Counted from the first letter of the stretch, positions 41,043 through 49,404 are shown. The stretch: 64,000 nt of DNA from Frigoribacterium sp. PvP032 (GCF_017833035.1 NZ_JAFIBM010000001.1:1116001-1180000), one strand, 5' to 3'. Notes: a model not told the origin generated them from the sequence alone. Numbers and translations are program-made.

Positions 41043-41600
41043 TCAGCCGACCAGGCGCCTCACGGCCTCCTCCACGACGTCGCAGCGTCGCTCGTGCGGG
41101 CCGCCGTGCAGGTTCGTCGCGGACGGCGTCACGAACCAGCCGAGGACGACGCCGAACACCATCGTCAGGAGCTCGTCGGCGTTCCAGCCCGGCGCGATGT
41201 GGCCGGTCTCCTGCGCCTCCTGCACCGCGGCGCGTCGCGCCTCGAGCTGGGCGTGGTCGACCACGCCGGGGCTCGGCAGCGAGGCGCCCTCGATCTGGCC
41301 CCAGAGCAGCATGCGGGCGTCGTCGGGGTGCAGGGCCAGGTGGTCGTAGAGGCGCCGGGCCCAGCCGGGGAGGTCGTGCGCGTCGAACGGGATGGCCTGC
41401 ACCCAGCGGTCGATGCTCTCGCCGAGGACGGCGTCGAAGAGGTCGCGCTTCGTCGAGAAGTGCGCGTAGAGACGCTCCTTGCTCGCCTCGGCCTCACGCG
41501 CGATGGTGTCGATGCGGGCCCCGGCCAGGCCGGTGGCGGCGAACTCTCCCCTCGCGGCGGCGAGGATGCGCTCTCGGGGCGGGGTGGCACGGCGTTCCAT
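41043..41600 (-). CDS. TetR family transcriptional regulator
   Basis: 185 aa. N-terminal HTH (RERILAAARGEFAATGLAGARIDTIAREAEASKERLYAHFSTKRDLFDAV, residues about 9-57) is standard TetR; SKERLYAHF is the recognition helix. The C-terminal ligand domain resembles those with a TetR_C-type fold (WARRLYDHLALHPDDARMLLWGQIEG). ATG 6 nt after TACACT (41607-41612). No adjacent divergent gene; the DLH gene lies downstream on the same strand. Confidence 0.88.
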   Translation of the reverse strand: MERRATPPRERILAAARGEFAATGLAGARIDTIAREAEASKERLYAHFSTKRDLFDAVLGESIDRWVQAIPFDAHDLPGWARRLYDHLALHPDDARMLLWGQIEGASLPSPGVVDHAQLEARRAAVQEAQETGHIAPGWNADELLTMVFGVVLGWFVTPSATNLHGGPHERRCDVVEEAVRRLVG

Positions 41601-41606
41601 GGCCCG

Positions 41607-41612
41607 AGTGTA
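41607..41612 (-). promoter_or_regulatory. Leaderless -10 box of tetR-like gene
   Basis: TACACT on the minus strand, 6 nt from the ATG at 41600. Confidence 0.6.
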
Positions 41613-41666
41613 GGGCCGGCCGCGACCGGACGCGACGGTCCGGTCGCCGAACGGCCAGGGCCGCTC

Positions 41667-42152
41667 TCAGCGCGACGTCGCCGCTCGCGACATCGGCACG
41701 TGGGGGATGCCGTCCTCGAGGAACCCCGGGCCGTCGACGGCGAAGCCGAAGCGCGCGTACCAGCCCTCGAGGTGCGCCTGTGCGTCGAGGCGCACGAGGC
41801 GCCCGTCGGCGCGCTCGAGCGCGAGGCGCATCAGGTCGGCGGCGAGGCCGCGTCCGCGGGCGGCAGGCGCGGTGGCGACCCGGCCGATCCGCAGGGCGTC
41901 GTCACCGCCGTCGTCGACACTGTCGTCGTCACCGCCGTCGGCGTGGTCCACGAGCAGGCGCACTGTGGCGAGCACCTCGTCGTCCTCCTCGGCCCAGAGC
42001 ATCACCGCGTCGGGCTCGACGTCGCGTCCGTCGAGCTCCGGGTAGGCGCACTCCTGCTCGACGACGAAGACGTCGACGCGCAGCCGCAGCAGGTCGTAGA
42101 GGCGCAGGGGGTCGATCTGGGCGACGGAGGAGATGCGGATCTGGACGGTCAC
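41667..42152 (-). CDS. GNAT acetyltransferase, ElaA-like
   Basis: 161 aa. LYDLLRLRVDVFVVEQECAYPELDGRDVEPDA is the characteristic ElaA start, followed by [21 protein letters not shown] (acetyl-CoA motif RGRGLA) and LEGWYARFGFAVDGPGFLEDGIPHVPM, the ElaA C-terminal block. An Asp-rich insertion (DGGDDDSVDDGGDD) interrupts the sheet. Role unknown. GTG start 6 nt after TAGCCT (42159-42164). Confidence 0.85.
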   Translation of the reverse strand: MTVQIRISSVAQIDPLRLYDLLRLRVDVFVVEQECAYPELDGRDVEPDAVMLWAEEDDEVLATVRLLVDHADGGDDDSVDDGGDDALRIGRVATAPAARGRGLAADLMRLALERADGRLVRLDAQAHLEGWYARFGFAVDGPGFLEDGIPHVPMSRAATSR

Positions 42153-42158
42153 CTCACC

Positions 42159-42164
42159 AGGCTA
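42159..42164 (-). promoter_or_regulatory. Leaderless -10 box of ElaA-like gene
   Basis: TAGCCT on the minus strand, 6 nt from the GTG at 42152. Confidence 0.5.
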
Positions 42165-42200
42165 GGGCCCCGGGGCACCAGCGAGGGCCGGCGGACGCCG

Positions 42201-43655
42201 TCAGCGCGCCGGGACCGCCCGCACCGCGATCGTCTGCACGCGCGGCCTGCCCTCTGGCGTCAGCCGGATCTCGATCCGCAGCGATCCACGCCGTGCGGGC
42301 AGGTGCCAGACGCGGTGCGAGGGCACGGACGAGGAGGCGGCGGGCACGTCGGGCTCGTCGCGCACGATCGAGGGGGCGTCGGCCGGGGCACCCTGCGGGT
42401 CCGTCAGCCCGCCCAGCGACTCGACCGCCTCGCCCCAGAGCCGGCGTCGTCGTTCGAGCGGCACGTCGAGCTCGACGTTCTCGCTGAGCAGTCCGCCCGG
42501 GACCTCGCCGCCGCGCACGACGGCCTCGACGGCCTCGGCCGCCGCGAGCGTCTCGGGCCAGGGGCGCACGACGACCCGCGCCTCCTCGGCGTCGGTCATC
42601 ATGCCGTCGAGGGCGAGGCCCACGGGCACGGACACCTGCGCGTAGGTCGCGTTCTCGAAGCCGACGACTCCGAGCCCGGTGGCGGTCTGCCAGCGCATGT
42701 GCGCCGAGAACCCGGGGTAGCCGCCGCTGTGCGAGACGACCGTGCCGAGATCGGGGTAGTGCTCGACGACGAGGCCGAAGCCGTAGCCGGAGGGATGCGC
42801 CCCGAGGCCGGGCACGAAGCGCTGGAGCTGCTGCATCTCGCGACGGGAGGCGCGGCTCAGCACGCCGTCCACGTCGCCTCGCCCCTCGTCGTCGAAGGCG
42901 GACGCGAGCCAGCGCGCCCAGCGGGCGAGGTCGGTGGTCGTGCTGAACAGGCCGCCGATCGGCGAGAAGGCGCCCGGGCCCGAGAAGGGCAACGGCTCCC
43001 AGCCGTGGTCACCGCGTCGGTGCCCCACGGCGAGGCCGCCCGAGGCGTCGACGTCGCGGGTGAAGCCCGTCGACGTGAGGCCGAGCGGCTCGAGCACCGT
43101 GCGCTCGACGACCTCGCGGTACGGGCGGCCCGTGACCGTGGAGACGACACGTCCCAGCAGGGCCCAGCCGAGGTTCGAGTAGGCGAAGGCCGTGCCCGGC
43201 ACGCTGTCGAACCGGAGACCGCCGCGGAGCAGGGCGTCGAGCTCGTCGTCCGTGATCGACTCCTGTCGGTCGCCCCACGGGTCGTCGGTGGGGAGTCCGC
43301 CCGACATGGTCATCAACATCCGTACCGTCGGCACGGGGGAGTCAGGGGCGGGCAGCACGACGTCGGCGAACGCGGGCACGAAGTCCGTGACCGGTGCGTC
43401 GAGCACGAGCCGCCCCTCGTCGCGGAGCGCCAGCAGCGCGACGGCGGTGAAGCTCTTGGTGCACGAGGCGACGCGATAGGCCGTGTGCGGGCCGGGCACG
43501 GGGCCCGAGGGGGTGCCGTCGAGCGTGCCGCGGCTGCCGTGGTGGGTGACGCCGTCGTGGTCGAAGGTCGCGAAGACCGAGCTCGGCGCCTTCTCGTCGG
43601 ACTGGCGGGCGTCGAACACGGCGTCGACGCCGGAGGTGCGGGGCGAGCTGGTCAT
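42201..43655 (-). CDS. Serine hydrolase, class C beta-lactamase/esterase family
   Basis: 484 aa. SCTK (residues 64-67) is the SxxK nucleophile motif, YSN (about 158) the second motif and HSGG (about 300) the KTG equivalent, as in EstB-type esterases and D-aminopeptidases. A C-terminal beta-domain of about 130 residues follows. No signal peptide is seen, so it probably works in the cytoplasm, not as a resistance enzyme. GAGAGA precedes the ATG. The gap to the photolyase gene contains two copies of GGCGGCGTGCGTCAGG. Confidence 0.8.
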   Translation of the reverse strand: MTSSPRTSGVDAVFDARQSDEKAPSSVFATFDHDGVTHHGSRGTLDGTPSGPVPGPHTAYRVASCTKSFTAVALLALRDEGRLVLDAPVTDFVPAFADVVLPAPDSPVPTVRMLMTMSGGLPTDDPWGDRQESITDDELDALLRGGLRFDSVPGTAFAYSNLGWALLGRVVSTVTGRPYREVVERTVLEPLGLTSTGFTRDVDASGGLAVGHRRGDHGWEPLPFSGPGAFSPIGGLFSTTTDLARWARWLASAFDDEGRGDVDGVLSRASRREMQQLQRFVPGLGAHPSGYGFGLVVEHYPDLGTVVSHSGGYPGFSAHMRWQTATGLGVVGFENATYAQVSVPVGLALDGMMTDAEEARVVVRPWPETLAAAEAVEAVVRGGEVPGGLLSENVELDVPLERRRRLWGEAVESLGGLTDPQGAPADAPSIVRDEPDVPAASSSVPSHRVWHLPARRGSLRIEIRLTPEGRPRVQTIAVRAVPAR

Positions 43656-43717
43656 GGTGTCTCTCGTCGGGAGGCGGCGTGCGTCAGGCGGCGGCGTGCG
43701 TCAGGAGGTGCGGCGGG

Positions 43718-45112
43718 TCACGACGCGGCAGGCGGGGTGCGCCGCATCTTCTCGTAGGCGTCGAGCGCCTCGCGTCGGGACTGCTTCAGGTCGACCATCG
43801 GCTCGGGGTAGGCGTCGTCGTCGACCTCGGGGACCCACTCGCGCACGTAGCCGCGGTGCCCGTCGAACTTGCTGGCCTGCAGCTCGGGGTTGAAGACGCG
43901 GAAGTACGGTGCCGCGTCGGCGCCCGAGCCGGCCGTCCACTGCCAGTTCGCCGGGTTGTTGGCCTCGTCGGCGTCGACCAGGGTGTCCCAGAACCACTCT
44001 TCGCCCACACGCCAGTCGACGAGGAGGTTCTTGACCAGGAAGCTCGCCGTGACCATCCGCACGCGGTTGTGCATCCAGCCCGTCGTCCAGAGCTGGCGCA
44101 TGCCGGCGTCGACCAACGGGATGCCGGTCGTGCCGTGCCGCCAGCGCTCGAGGTCGGCCTCTGGCAGGTCCTCCCACGGGAACGCGTCGAACTCGGGCCG
44201 GTAGTTCTTCGTCGCGAGGTGCGGGTTCGCGAACAGCACGGTGTGGTTGAACTCGCGCCAGACCAGCTCGCGGAGGAACCCCTGCGCCTGCTCGCGGGAG
44301 GCGGCGGGCAGGTCGGCCTGCATGCGGTGCCAGACCTGGAACGGGCTGACCTCGCCCCAGCGGAGGCGGGGCGAGAGACGGCTGGTCGCCTCCTGCGAGG
44401 GGAAGTCCCGCTGGTCGTAGTCGGCGAGGTGACCCGTCGCGAACTCCTCGAGGACGTCGAGGGCGGCGGACTCGCCCGGCGTCCACGTCTCGCGGAGGCC
44501 CGCGGCCCAGTCGGGCTGCGTGGGCAGCAGCTGCCAGGAGTCGAGGTCGTCGCTGGCCGGTGCGGCGTCGGGCGGCGTGAGCTGCTCGGGGGCGGCGAGC
44601 GGCTCGCGCGGCTCTGGCCGGCTGAGGCAGGCGCGCCAGAACGGCGTGAACACCTTGAACGGCTCGCCCGACCCCGTCTGCACCGTCCACGGCTCGAACA
44701 TCAGCGAGCCCTGGAAGCTGTGGGCGTCGACGCCGTCGTCGTGCAGCGCCGTCTTGAGCGCCGCGTCGACCTCGCGGGCGGCGAGCCCGTAGCGACGGTT
44801 CCAGAACACGGCGTCGGCGCCGACCTCGGAGACGAGTGCCGGCACCTCTGCGGCGGCCGCGCCCCTGCGCAGCGTCAAGGAGACCCCCAGCTCGCGGAGG
44901 TCGTGGTCGAGCGAGGCCAAGCTGTGGTGCAGCCACCAGCGCGCGGCCCCGCCGAGGGCCCGGATGCCGGGCGACCGCTCGTCGAGCAGGTAGAGCACCA
45001 CGACGGGGCCGCCGTGCTGCACTGCCGCGTCGAGGGCCGGGTTGTCGGCGATCCGGAGGTCGTCGCGCAGCCAGACGATCGCCGGGCCGGTGGTCGAGGA
45101 GGCGGTGCTCAC
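43718..45112 (-). CDS. phr: Deoxyribodipyrimidine photolyase
   Basis: 464 aa, full length for class I CPD photolyase. N-terminal antenna domain (IVWLRDDLRIADNPALDAAV) and C-terminal FAD domain: FLRELVWREFNHTVLFANP, GIPLVDAGMRQLWTTGWMHNRVRMVTASFLVKNLLVDWR and WDTLVDADEANNPANWQW carry the FAD-binding and electron-transfer Trp residues. It repairs UV pyrimidine dimers with blue light. GTG start overlaps the stop of a MarR gene (GTGA), so the regulator is made first from the same mRNA. Confidence 0.92.
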   Translation of the reverse strand: MSTASSTTGPAIVWLRDDLRIADNPALDAAVQHGGPVVVLYLLDERSPGIRALGGAARWWLHHSLASLDHDLRELGVSLTLRRGAAAAEVPALVSEVGADAVFWNRRYGLAAREVDAALKTALHDDGVDAHSFQGSLMFEPWTVQTGSGEPFKVFTPFWRACLSRPEPREPLAAPEQLTPPDAAPASDDLDSWQLLPTQPDWAAGLRETWTPGESAALDVLEEFATGHLADYDQRDFPSQEATSRLSPRLRWGEVSPFQVWHRMQADLPAASREQAQGFLRELVWREFNHTVLFANPHLATKNYRPEFDAFPWEDLPEADLERWRHGTTGIPLVDAGMRQLWTTGWMHNRVRMVTASFLVKNLLVDWRVGEEWFWDTLVDADEANNPANWQWTAGSGADAAPYFRVFNPELQASKFDGHRGYVREWVPEVDDDAYPEPMVDLKQSRREALDAYEKMRRTPPAAS

Positions 45113-45609
45113 GCGGTGGCGTCCGTTCCGGGTGCGGAGACGGCACCCTCGTCGTCAGGCGCGGGCTCGTCGCCGGTCGATCCGGCGCGCAGCCGGGTGC
45201 ACAGGTCGGTGAGCGTGACGAGCTCGTCGTGGTCGAGGCTGCCGCCGACGCGTCGGGCGATCGCCGCGGCGTGGCTGACGGCGGTGCGGCGATAGAGGGC
45301 GGACCCTTCGTCGGTCATCGACACGATGATGCCGCGGCCGTCGCCGGGGTCGCTGTGCTTCACGACGATGCCACGGGACGCGAGACGGTCGACGAGACGG
45401 CTGATGCTCGGCTGCGTCAGGAGGAGGTGGCGGGTGAGGTCGCGGATGCGGGCGCTGCGGCCGGGCTGGTTCGAGAGGTTGAACAGCACGTCGTACTCGT
45501 TGAACGAGATCTCGTCCGTGGGGAACTGGGCGTTCAGCTCACGCATCACCGTGACCTGCGCTCGGAAGAGCGACTCCCAGGCGCCCACGGCCACCGCTGT
45601 CTCGCTCAT
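45109..45609 (-). CDS. MarR family regulator co-transcribed with photolyase
   Basis: 166 aa. MarR winged helix: ISFNEYDVLFNLSNQPGRSARIRDLTRHLLLTQPSISRLVDRLASRGIVVKHSDPGDGRGIIVSMT, with the DGRG wing in place of DxRR. The C-terminal 20 residues are acidic and flexible. GAGGAG precedes the ATG. Because it is coupled to phr by a 4-nt overlap, it may control photolyase expression; the signal is unknown. Confidence 0.87.
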   Translation of the reverse strand: MSETAVAVGAWESLFRAQVTVMRELNAQFPTDEISFNEYDVLFNLSNQPGRSARIRDLTRHLLLTQPSISRLVDRLASRGIVVKHSDPGDGRGIIVSMTDEGSALYRRTAVSHAAAIARRVGGSLDHDELVTLTDLCTRLRAGSTGDEPAPDDEGAVSAPGTDATA

Positions 45610-45707
45610 GCTGCTCCTCGTGCTCTCGGTCCTCTCGAGAGTCTAGGGAAGACCGCCGACACGGGGCCGACGGGGGCAGGGAGCCCTTCTCGCGAGCGGG
45701 AACGACA

Positions 45708-45736
45708 GAGGGCCGGTCGCTGAGCGACCGGCCCTC
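45708..45736 (-). terminator. Strong GC hairpin
   Basis: GAGGGCCGGTCG-CTGAG-CGACCGGCCCTC, a perfect 12-bp stem; on the minus strand followed by TCTGTCGTTC. Likely ends a transcript coming from 45800 or from the winged-helix gene. Confidence 0.6.
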
Positions 45737-45814
45737 ATTCCCTTGCACCAGAGTTGTCCTGCAATCACATCCTGCCTCGGCCGCCACAGCAAACGACCTC
45801 GACCCGCTCACGAT

Positions 45815-45855
45815 ATAACGACCAGGTAACGGTCGTCTAGTTATCGAAACGTTAT
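45815..45855. promoter_or_regulatory. Two opposed pairs of ATAACG boxes, 11-bp spacing
   Basis: Plus strand ATAACG (45815-45820) and GTAACG (45826-45831), 11 bp apart; minus strand ATAACG (45850-45855) and ATAACT (45839-45844), also 11 bp apart. An 11-bp direct-repeat spacing is typical of OmpR/PhoB-type winged-helix proteins, one of which is encoded next to it. Confidence 0.45.
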
Positions 45856-45937
45856 TTTCCTGGGAACTCTCCGCGAGCCGCCGGGAGGACTCCTGTACCC
45901 CGCCGCGTACCCCGAACGGACGACCCGGTCAGGCGCC

Positions 45938-46738
45938 TCAGAAGAGATCGGGCGACGGCGTCGACGCGTGCCGGATCGAGACGTCGGCGTGGCGGTCGAA
46001 GCGGTAGCCGGCCCCGCGCACGGTGCGCACGACGTCCTCGAAGGCTCCGAGCTTCGCGCGGAGGCGGCGCACGTGCACGTCGATGGTGCGCTCGTTCGGC
46101 ACCTCGTCGTCGCCGTCGCCGTCGGCCCAGAGCCCGCTGATGAGCTCCGACCGCTCGATCGTGCGGCCCTCGCGGAGCACGAGGTACTGCAGCAGCTCGA
46201 ACTCCTTGTACGTGAGGTTCGCGGCCTCGCCGTCGAGCAGGACGCGCTTGCGCGAGATGTCGACGACCACGCCGCCGCGGGCGCCGGGCTCCTCGGCCAC
46301 CTCGGCGGCCTGGCGGCGGGCGGCGACGGCCGACGGGTCCTGCAGGGCGAGGCGGACGACGTCGACGTCCCGGCCGCCGGCGCCGGTGGGGGCGATGGCG
46401 ACGGCGGCGTGCGTCTCGGCGGCGGGCGCGATCTGGGCGACGAGCGCCTTGATCTGGGCCACGATGTCGCCGAGCTCGGTGCCGGTCTGCGCGGCCGTGA
46501 CCTCGTCGATGCCGACGTAGAGGGCGAAGCCGCGGGCCTCGGTGCCCTCGGGGAGGGCGCGGGTCCGGGGAGCGGTCGGCTCGCCAGGGGCAGGTGCCGA
46601 GGCAGGGGCGGCGGACGTGGCAGCCGCGGCCGCGGCTGTCGTGGACGCGCGGCTCAGGGGAGCAGCAGCGGCCGAGGAGGTGCGGGCCGGCGAGACGGTG
46701 CGGGCGGCGGTGACGGGGCGGTCGAGGATGAGGGACAT
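45938..46738 (-). CDS. Winged-helix regulator (OmpR/PhoB-type output domain, no receiver)
   Basis: 266 aa. Residues 1-65 are Ala/Thr/Pro-rich. A middle domain (about 68-155: FALYVGIDEVTAAQTGTELGDIVAQIKALV...) is not a receiver: no phospho-Asp pocket is visible. The C-terminal Trans_reg_C domain (about 168-255) is complete: NLTYKEFELLQYLVLREGRTIERSELI, ERTIDVHVRRLRAKLG and VRTVRGAGYRFD. It should bind DNA as an 11-bp-spaced dimer. The signal input is unknown. AAGGA lies upstream of the ATG, with a long leader (about 270 nt) containing a small ORF. Confidence 0.8.
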   Translation of the reverse strand: MSLILDRPVTAARTVSPARTSSAAAAPLSRASTTAAAAAATSAAPASAPAPGEPTAPRTRALPEGTEARGFALYVGIDEVTAAQTGTELGDIVAQIKALVAQIAPAAETHAAVAIAPTGAGGRDVDVVRLALQDPSAVAARRQAAEVAEEPGARGGVVVDISRKRVLLDGEAANLTYKEFELLQYLVLREGRTIERSELISGLWADGDGDDEVPNERTIDVHVRRLRAKLGAFEDVVRTVRGAGYRFDRHADVSIRHASTPSPDLF

Positions 46739-47005
46739 GACAGGCGGGGTCCTTGCGGGAGGGCGGCAGGACGACTCCACGCCCGGCGTCGGCCGGGGAC
46801 TGGAGCGTCGTGCTCGATGTGTGACGGTGCTCGATCCCGCCGGCGATGGTGCCGTACGTCACGAGCAGTCGGTGCAGTGCACCGTCCGGACGCGCGTCGG
46901 GTGACGACGCGGATCGTCCGGGAGTCGATGACTCGACGTCCGGGTGGGGACGCGAGCTCAGCTGGCGGTGTCAGCAGCTGCGACTCGGCGAGGTGTGTGG
47001 CCGGG

Positions 47006-47104
47006 TCAGGCACACATTCGACACATGACCGCGTGCATCGGCATCATCATGCCGGCGCTCCCGGAGGCCTCGAGGGAGGTCGGAGCGAACACGTGGGAAG
47101 TCAT
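47006..47104 (-). CDS. Candidate leaderless 32-aa ORF ending in CxxC
   Basis: Starts ATG at 47104, begins MTSHVFAPTSLEAS and ends MHAVMCRMCA; Met-rich and mostly uncharged. The start codon lies 6 nt after GAGAAT, itself 18 bp from a perfect TTGACA, so the promoter is the best evidence. It precedes the winged-helix regulator by about 270 nt on the same strand and may be a leader peptide, for example sensing Cys or Met supply, or a small metal/redox protein. No family recognised. Confidence 0.5.
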   Translation of the reverse strand: MTSHVFAPTSLEASGSAGMMMPMHAVMCRMCA

Positions 47105-47110
47105 GGGGCG

Positions 47111-47140
47111 ATTCTCGGCCAGTGCCGTCGTCCGTGTCAA
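47111..47140 (-). promoter_or_regulatory. Promoter with consensus -35 for the CxxC ORF
   Basis: Minus strand TTGACA (47135-47140), 18-bp spacer, GAGAAT (47111-47116), then 6 nt to the ATG. Confidence 0.6.
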
Positions 47141-47230
47141 GACGACACGACGGAGCGCCCGATCCGTGCGCACGTCGCGAGGACGTGGCCGGTTCGGGCG
47201 CTCAGGAGGTGCTGGTCGCGACCGCGTCGC

Positions 47231-47863
47231 TCAGGCGAGGCCGTAGAGGCGGTCGCCCGCGTCGCCGAGCCCCGGCACGATGTAGCCGTTCTCGTCGAGC
47301 TTCTCGTCGACGGCGCCGAGGACGACGTGCACGTCGCGTCCCTCCATCGCGGCCTCGACGGCGGCAAGGCCCTCGGGGGCGGCGAGGATGCAGACGGCCG
47401 TGACGTCGACGGCCCCCCGGTCGAGGAGGTAGTCGATCGCGGCGATGAGCGATCCGCCCGTCGCGAGCATCGGGTCGAGCACGAAGCACTGGCGGTTCGA
47501 CAGGTCGTCGGGCAGGCGCTCGGCGTAGGTCGTCGGCTGCAGCGTCTCCTCGTCGCGGACCATGCCGAGGAACCCGACCTCGGCGGTCGGGACGAGCTTC
47601 GTCATGCCCTCGAGCATCCCGAGGCCGGCGCGCAGGATCGGCACGACCAGCGGGCGCGGCTGGCTGATCTCGAGGCCGGTGGCCGGGCCGACCGGCGTCT
47701 CGATGTCGACGTGGGTCGTCCGCACGTCACGGGTCGCCTCGTAGGCGAGCAGCGTGACGAGCTCCTCGGTCAGGGCCCGGAAGGTCGGCGACGGCGTGTT
47801 CTTGTCGCGGAGCACGGTCAGCTTGTGGGTGATGAGGGGGTGGTCCGCTACGTGCACTCGCAT
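47231..47863 (-). CDS. upp: Uracil phosphoribosyltransferase
   Basis: 210 aa. [29 protein letters not shown] is the typical start; [11 protein letters not shown] (flexible loop region) and [19 protein letters not shown] (PRPP-binding motif) are diagnostic, and the C-terminus has [16 protein letters not shown]. It makes UMP from uracil and PRPP. The ATG at 47863 is 7 nt after TACCGT (47871-47876), with GGAG also in that interval. Confidence 0.93.
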   Translation of the reverse strand: MRVHVADHPLITHKLTVLRDKNTPSPTFRALTEELVTLLAYEATRDVRTTHVDIETPVGPATGLEISQPRPLVVPILRAGLGMLEGMTKLVPTAEVGFLGMVRDEETLQPTTYAERLPDDLSNRQCFVLDPMLATGGSLIAAIDYLLDRGAVDVTAVCILAAPEGLAAVEAAMEGRDVHVVLGAVDEKLDENGYIVPGLGDAGDRLYGLA

Positions 47864-47870
47864 AGGCTCC

Positions 47871-47876
47871 ACGGTA
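47871..47876 (-). promoter_or_regulatory. Leaderless -10 box of upp
   Basis: TACCGT on the minus strand, 7 nt from the ATG at 47863. Confidence 0.5.
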
Positions 47877-47919
47877 GCGGAGTCGACCGGCCCGCGAGTC
47901 CCGTCCCAGGAGCGTCGCC

Positions 47920-48384
47920 GTGCCCCTCGTCCCGTCGCAGCTCGAGGCGTGGATGGGCGACGCGCTCGCCCAGGCCGAGGGCTGCCGCGTCTCCGGGGAC
48001 GTCCCCGTCGGCGCCGTCGTGCTGGACGCCTCCGGCGAGGTGATCGGCACCGGCCGCAACGAGCGGGAGCTGCTGCAGGACCCGACGGCGCACGCCGAGG
48101 TCCTCGCCCTCCGGGCCGCGGCCCGGCACACGGGCGACTGGCACCTGACCGGCACGACGCTGGTCGTCACCCTCGAGCCGTGCCCGATGTGCGCCGGGGC
48201 GATCCTCGCCGCGCGCGTGCCGAGGGTCGTCTACGGCGCCTGGGACGAGAAGGCAGGAGGCGCGGGCAGCGTCTACGACATCCTCCGCGACCGCAGGCTG
48301 CCGCACCGCGCCGAGGTGTTCGCCGGCGTGCGCGAGGCCGAGTGCCGGGCCCAGCTGGACGCCTTCTTCGCCGAGCGTCGCTGA
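47920..48384 (+). CDS. tadA: tRNA-specific adenosine deaminase
   Basis: 154 aa. Zinc deaminase motifs THAEVLALR (HAE with catalytic Glu) and [12 protein letters not shown] (PCxxC); [18 protein letters not shown] and the Arg-rich end match TadA. It converts A34 to inosine in tRNA-Arg. GTG start with AGGAG 7 nt upstream. Divergent from upp with a 56-nt gap. Confidence 0.92.
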   Translation: MPLVPSQLEAWMGDALAQAEGCRVSGDVPVGAVVLDASGEVIGTGRNERELLQDPTAHAEVLALRAAARHTGDWHLTGTTLVVTLEPCPMCAGAILAARVPRVVYGAWDEKAGGAGSVYDILRDRRLPHRAEVFAGVREAECRAQLDAFFAERR

Positions 48385-48415
48385 CGAGCGCGGCCCCCGG
48401 CAGCCACTGCGGCCG

Positions 48416-49378
48416 CTAGTCGGCGGCCTTGATCACGATCGCGTCGGTGGGCGGGTCGACCCGGTCCGGCTCGTGCCAGACGTCGGGCTCGACGTAGATG
48501 ACCCGCGCGATCGGCACGGCCTCGCGGACGCGTGCCTCGATCGCGTCGATGGTCGCCGACACGTCGCGCAGCGCGGTGCGACCGTCCATGGCGACCTTCA
48601 CGGCGACGAGCAGCTCGTCGGGGCCGAGGTAGAGGGTCTTCATGTGCACGATCTGCTCGACCTCCGGGCCGGCGGTGATCGCGGTGCGGATGGCCTCGAC
48701 GTCGCCGGCGGAGGCGCCCTCGCCGACCAGCAGGCTCTTCGTCTCGATGCCCAGCACGACGGCGACGGCGACGAGCAGCAGGCCGATGGCGAGCGTCCCG
48801 ATCGCGTCGAAGACGCCGTTCCCGGTGATCCAGGTGAGGACGACGCCGATCATGGCGAAGCTGAGGCCGAGCAGCGCCGCCGCGTCCTCGAGCAGCACCA
48901 CCGGCAGCTCGGGCGCCTTGGCCCGGCGGATGAAGGCGGGCCAGCTCTGTGCGCCCTTGGCGGGGCGCGCCTCCTTGATCGCGGTGCGCAGCGAGAAGCT
49001 CTCGAGGCCCAGCGAGATCGCGAGCACGAGGACGGGCAGCCACGGCACGTCGAGGGGGTGCGGCTCGCGCAGCTTCTCGACGCCCTCGTACAGCGAGAAG
49101 ACGCCGCCGACGCTGAACAGGATGATCGAGACGACGAAGGCGTAGACGTAGCGCTCGCGGCCGTAGCCGAAGGGGTGCTCGGCGTCGGCGGCCTTGCGGG
49201 CCTGCTTGCCGCCGAGCAGCAGCAGCAGCTGGTTGCCCGAGTCGGCCAGGGAGTGCACGCCCTCGGCGAGCATCGACGACGACCCCGAGAAGAACCAGGC
49301 GACGAACTTCGTCACCGCGATCCCGAGGTTGGCGCCGAGCGCCGCGAAGATCGCCTTGTTGCCGCCGGACGTGCTCAT
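48416..49378 (-). CDS. Cation diffusion facilitator (CDF) transporter
   Basis: 320 aa. Six transmembrane segments in about 10-225. LAEGVHSLADSGNQ in TM2 (His/Asp metal site), HPFGYGRERYVYAFV after it, and VLLEDAAALLGLSFAMIGV (TM5 site) are characteristic; a cytoplasmic C-terminal ferredoxin-like domain (about 230-320) follows. It probably exports Zn2+ or Mn2+ by proton exchange; the TM2 His and TM5 pair favour zinc-like ions. Transcribed from a promoter that overlaps the proC promoter. Confidence 0.87.
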   Translation of the reverse strand: MSTSGGNKAIFAALGANLGIAVTKFVAWFFSGSSSMLAEGVHSLADSGNQLLLLLGGKQARKAADAEHPFGYGRERYVYAFVVSIILFSVGGVFSLYEGVEKLREPHPLDVPWLPVLVLAISLGLESFSLRTAIKEARPAKGAQSWPAFIRRAKAPELPVVLLEDAAALLGLSFAMIGVVLTWITGNGVFDAIGTLAIGLLLVAVAVVLGIETKSLLVGEGASAGDVEAIRTAITAGPEVEQIVHMKTLYLGPDELLVAVKVAMDGRTALRDVSATIDAIEARVREAVPIARVIYVEPDVWHEPDRVDPPTDAIVIKAAD

Positions 49379-49404
49379 GTGGAGGTCCCCTCGTGTCTGG
49401 GTCG

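Larger units (their letters stand above)
45610..45937. other. 328-nt gap with promoter boxes, hairpin and possible small RNA
   Basis: No convincing protein gene. It holds AT-rich paired ATAACG boxes (45815-45855), a minus-strand -10 candidate TATATC, a stretch of about 100 nt without a sensible ORF, and a strong hairpin (45708-45736), then about 100 nt to the marR start. These could be a leader of marR-phr or an independent small RNA. Confidence 0.5.

Noticed and set aside
42201-43655. Beta-lactam resistance gene
   Set aside because: No signal peptide and a C-terminal extra domain; the motifs fit esterase/peptidase-like relatives equally well.
46739-47005. Further protein genes between the winged-helix gene and the CxxC ORF
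   Set aside because: Frames are short, lack Shine-Dalgarno or promoter, and have antisense-like composition; this stretch is probably the regulator's leader.
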